Positions 22,678 to 23,441 of a stretch of 23,441 bases of DNA are shown here, piece after piece; the stretch's first letter is position 1; each line of letters begins with the position of its first letter. The position numbers and the translations under genes are program-made. The DNA comes from an uncultured Brevundimonas sp. Its GTDB lineage: Bacteria > Pseudomonadota > Alphaproteobacteria > Caulobacterales > Caulobacteraceae. A model generated the notes under the pieces. It was not told the origin of the DNA. It made no database searches and saw nothing but the letters and a program-made list of their open reading frames with translations. The stretch spans positions 1 to 23,441 of the forward strand of contig NZ_CALTWS010000014.1 of assembly GCF_943913055.1 (NCBI RefSeq). Direction: 5' to 3'.

Positions 22678-23441
22678 TCATCCGAACCGACCGTGAATGA
22701 ACCAGGCCTGCGAGCCGGTCGTCGCGTCCTCTCCGTCTCCAGCGCGAAACAGCCAGAAGCGCTCGCCGGCCTCATCCTCGACTTGGAAGTAGTCGCGGAC
22801 CGCCCACATCTCGGCGTCGCGGCGGCCCCATTCGCCGAAGATCCGTTCGGGACCATCGGCCCGGCGGATACGGCGGCGGACGCCGCGCCAGGTGAAATGG
22901 GTCGGCGGATTGTCGGGGAGAAGCGCGATCGTTTCGATCGGCTCCGGCTTCCGGAACAGCCGTGGCGGGCGCGGCCAGTCCGGCACCCACGCCCCGCCCG
23001 TAGGGGCGGAGAGAGGGGCGACCTTGCGAGTGGAGCGCTCGGGGACGTCGCTTTCCACGGGAGACAGCCGATAGAGTCGGTCGGCGCCGATCCGGTTCGC
23101 CAGCGTATCGACGAGCATGGACACGTCCGGGGCGGTCTCCGCGCCGAGCCGCGCGGCGGCGGGGCGCCAGTTCAGCGGCTCCGCCGCACTCGCGGCCAGC
23201 GTCATCCGATCGATGCCGAAGCCGGGCGCGATCGTTTCGATCTTGTCGGTCAGCAGCCGGGTTAACCGGCGCACGTCACGCACCGGTTGGGCGAAACCGA
23301 CGCGGACAGCCTCGATCCGGTTGTCCACGCGGTAGCAGAGCCAGTCGAGCCGCCGCGCCCCCAGGCCGCGCGTCTCCAGCTGTCCGCACAAGGCTTCCAC
23401 CAAGGCGCCCGCGTACCGGGCCAGCGTCTCGGGGCGCCGAT
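22678..23441 (-). CDS. imuB: ImuB, Y-family-like DNA polymerase subunit, C-terminal part (5' end outside window)
   Basis: The frame is open to the window edge, giving about 254 C-terminal residues; the upstream start is beyond 23441. The visible part begins R-R-P-E-T-L-A-R-Y-A-G-A-L and continues with the little-finger-like region (D-W-L-C-Y-R-V-D-N-R-I). A Pro-rich linker (W-V-P-D-W-P-R-P-P-R-L-F) follows. The conserved tail reads T-H-F-T-W-R-G-V-R-R-R, D-G-P-E-R-I-F-G-E-W-G-R-R-D, R-D-Y-F-Q-V-E-D-E and F-W-L-F-R. It ends A-W-F-I-H-G-R-F-G, as intact ImuB proteins do. ImuB lacks polymerase activity and bridges ImuA, DnaE2 and the sliding clamp in SOS mutagenesis. Its stop TGA (22678-22680) is followed directly by the ABC-3C cassette instead of dnaE2. 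Confidence 0.93.
   Translation of the reverse strand, partial: RRPETLARYAGALVEALCGQLETRGLGARRLDWLCYRVDNRIEAVRVGFAQPVRDVRRLTRLLTDKIETIAPGFGIDRMTLAASAAEPLNWRPAAARLGAETAPDVSMLVDTLANRIGADRLYRLSPVESDVPERSTRKVAPLSAPTGGAWVPDWPRPPRLFRKPEPIETIALLPDNPPTHFTWRGVRRRIRRADGPERIFGEWGRRDAEMWAVRDYFQVEDEAGERFWLFRAGDGEDATTGSQAWFIHGRFG

Noticed and set aside
22684..22698. GAAC-N7-GAAT near the imuB stop, one mismatch from a LexA box
   Set aside because: It lies in the codons for the conserved imuB ending I-H-G-R-F and differs from the consensus, so coding constraint explains it. It could be retested if the cassette proves SOS-inducible on its own.

Overview
This is a GC-rich bacterial window, most likely from an alphaproteobacterium. 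The imuB-dnaE2 mutagenesis genes and a GTTC-N7-GTTC direct-repeat LexA box both point that way. A Caulobacterales or Sphingomonadales host (for example Brevundimonas-like) would fit, but that genus guess is inference. No rRNA, tRNA, CRISPR array, integrase or transposase was seen.

Region 1 (1-3257, + strand) is a metal and envelope operon. It holds the 3' end of one cation diffusion facilitator, a complete CzcD-like exporter, an anchored DUF305 protein, a small membrane protein and an acyltransferase-3 membrane enzyme. Three of the four junctions are overlaps or gaps of a few bases. Region 2 (3260-6592) holds three accessory genes on both strands: a HEPN-like helical protein, a large protein with a possible PD-(D/E)XK core, and a CoiA-like nuclease with Cys/His metal ligands. 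Region 3 (6593-9003) is a mobile-element style locus: an interrupted palindrome, a very good Shine-Dalgarno, a 679-residue ParB-like protein, and a rho-independent terminator. No parA partner lies beside it.

Region 4 (9102-15883) is a run of small and medium accessory genes typical of conflict or defence neighbourhoods. It contains DUF7662, three unrecognised proteins, a nucleotidyltransferase-HEPN fusion, a DUF2971 protein with Cys pairs, a 541-residue protein ending in a HEPN-type R-N-x3-H motif, a 26-codon single-helix peptide with an excellent ribosome binding site, and a DUF3800 protein.

Region 5 (15918-23441, all - strand) is the most interesting. It is the SOS mutagenesis operon imuB-dnaE2, normally adjacent genes, split by about 3.4 kb of overlapping genes that I read as an ABC-three-component (ABC-3C) conflict system: nuclease-like effector, middle component and DUF3732-like ATPase. 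The cassette starts directly at the imuB stop codon. dnaE2, now separated from imuB, carries its own consensus LexA box 2 bp upstream of its start codon. The layout suggests the conflict system is read from the SOS-induced imuB transcript while dnaE2 keeps or gained separate SOS control. The presence of the three components and the box is seen directly; co-regulation is inference.
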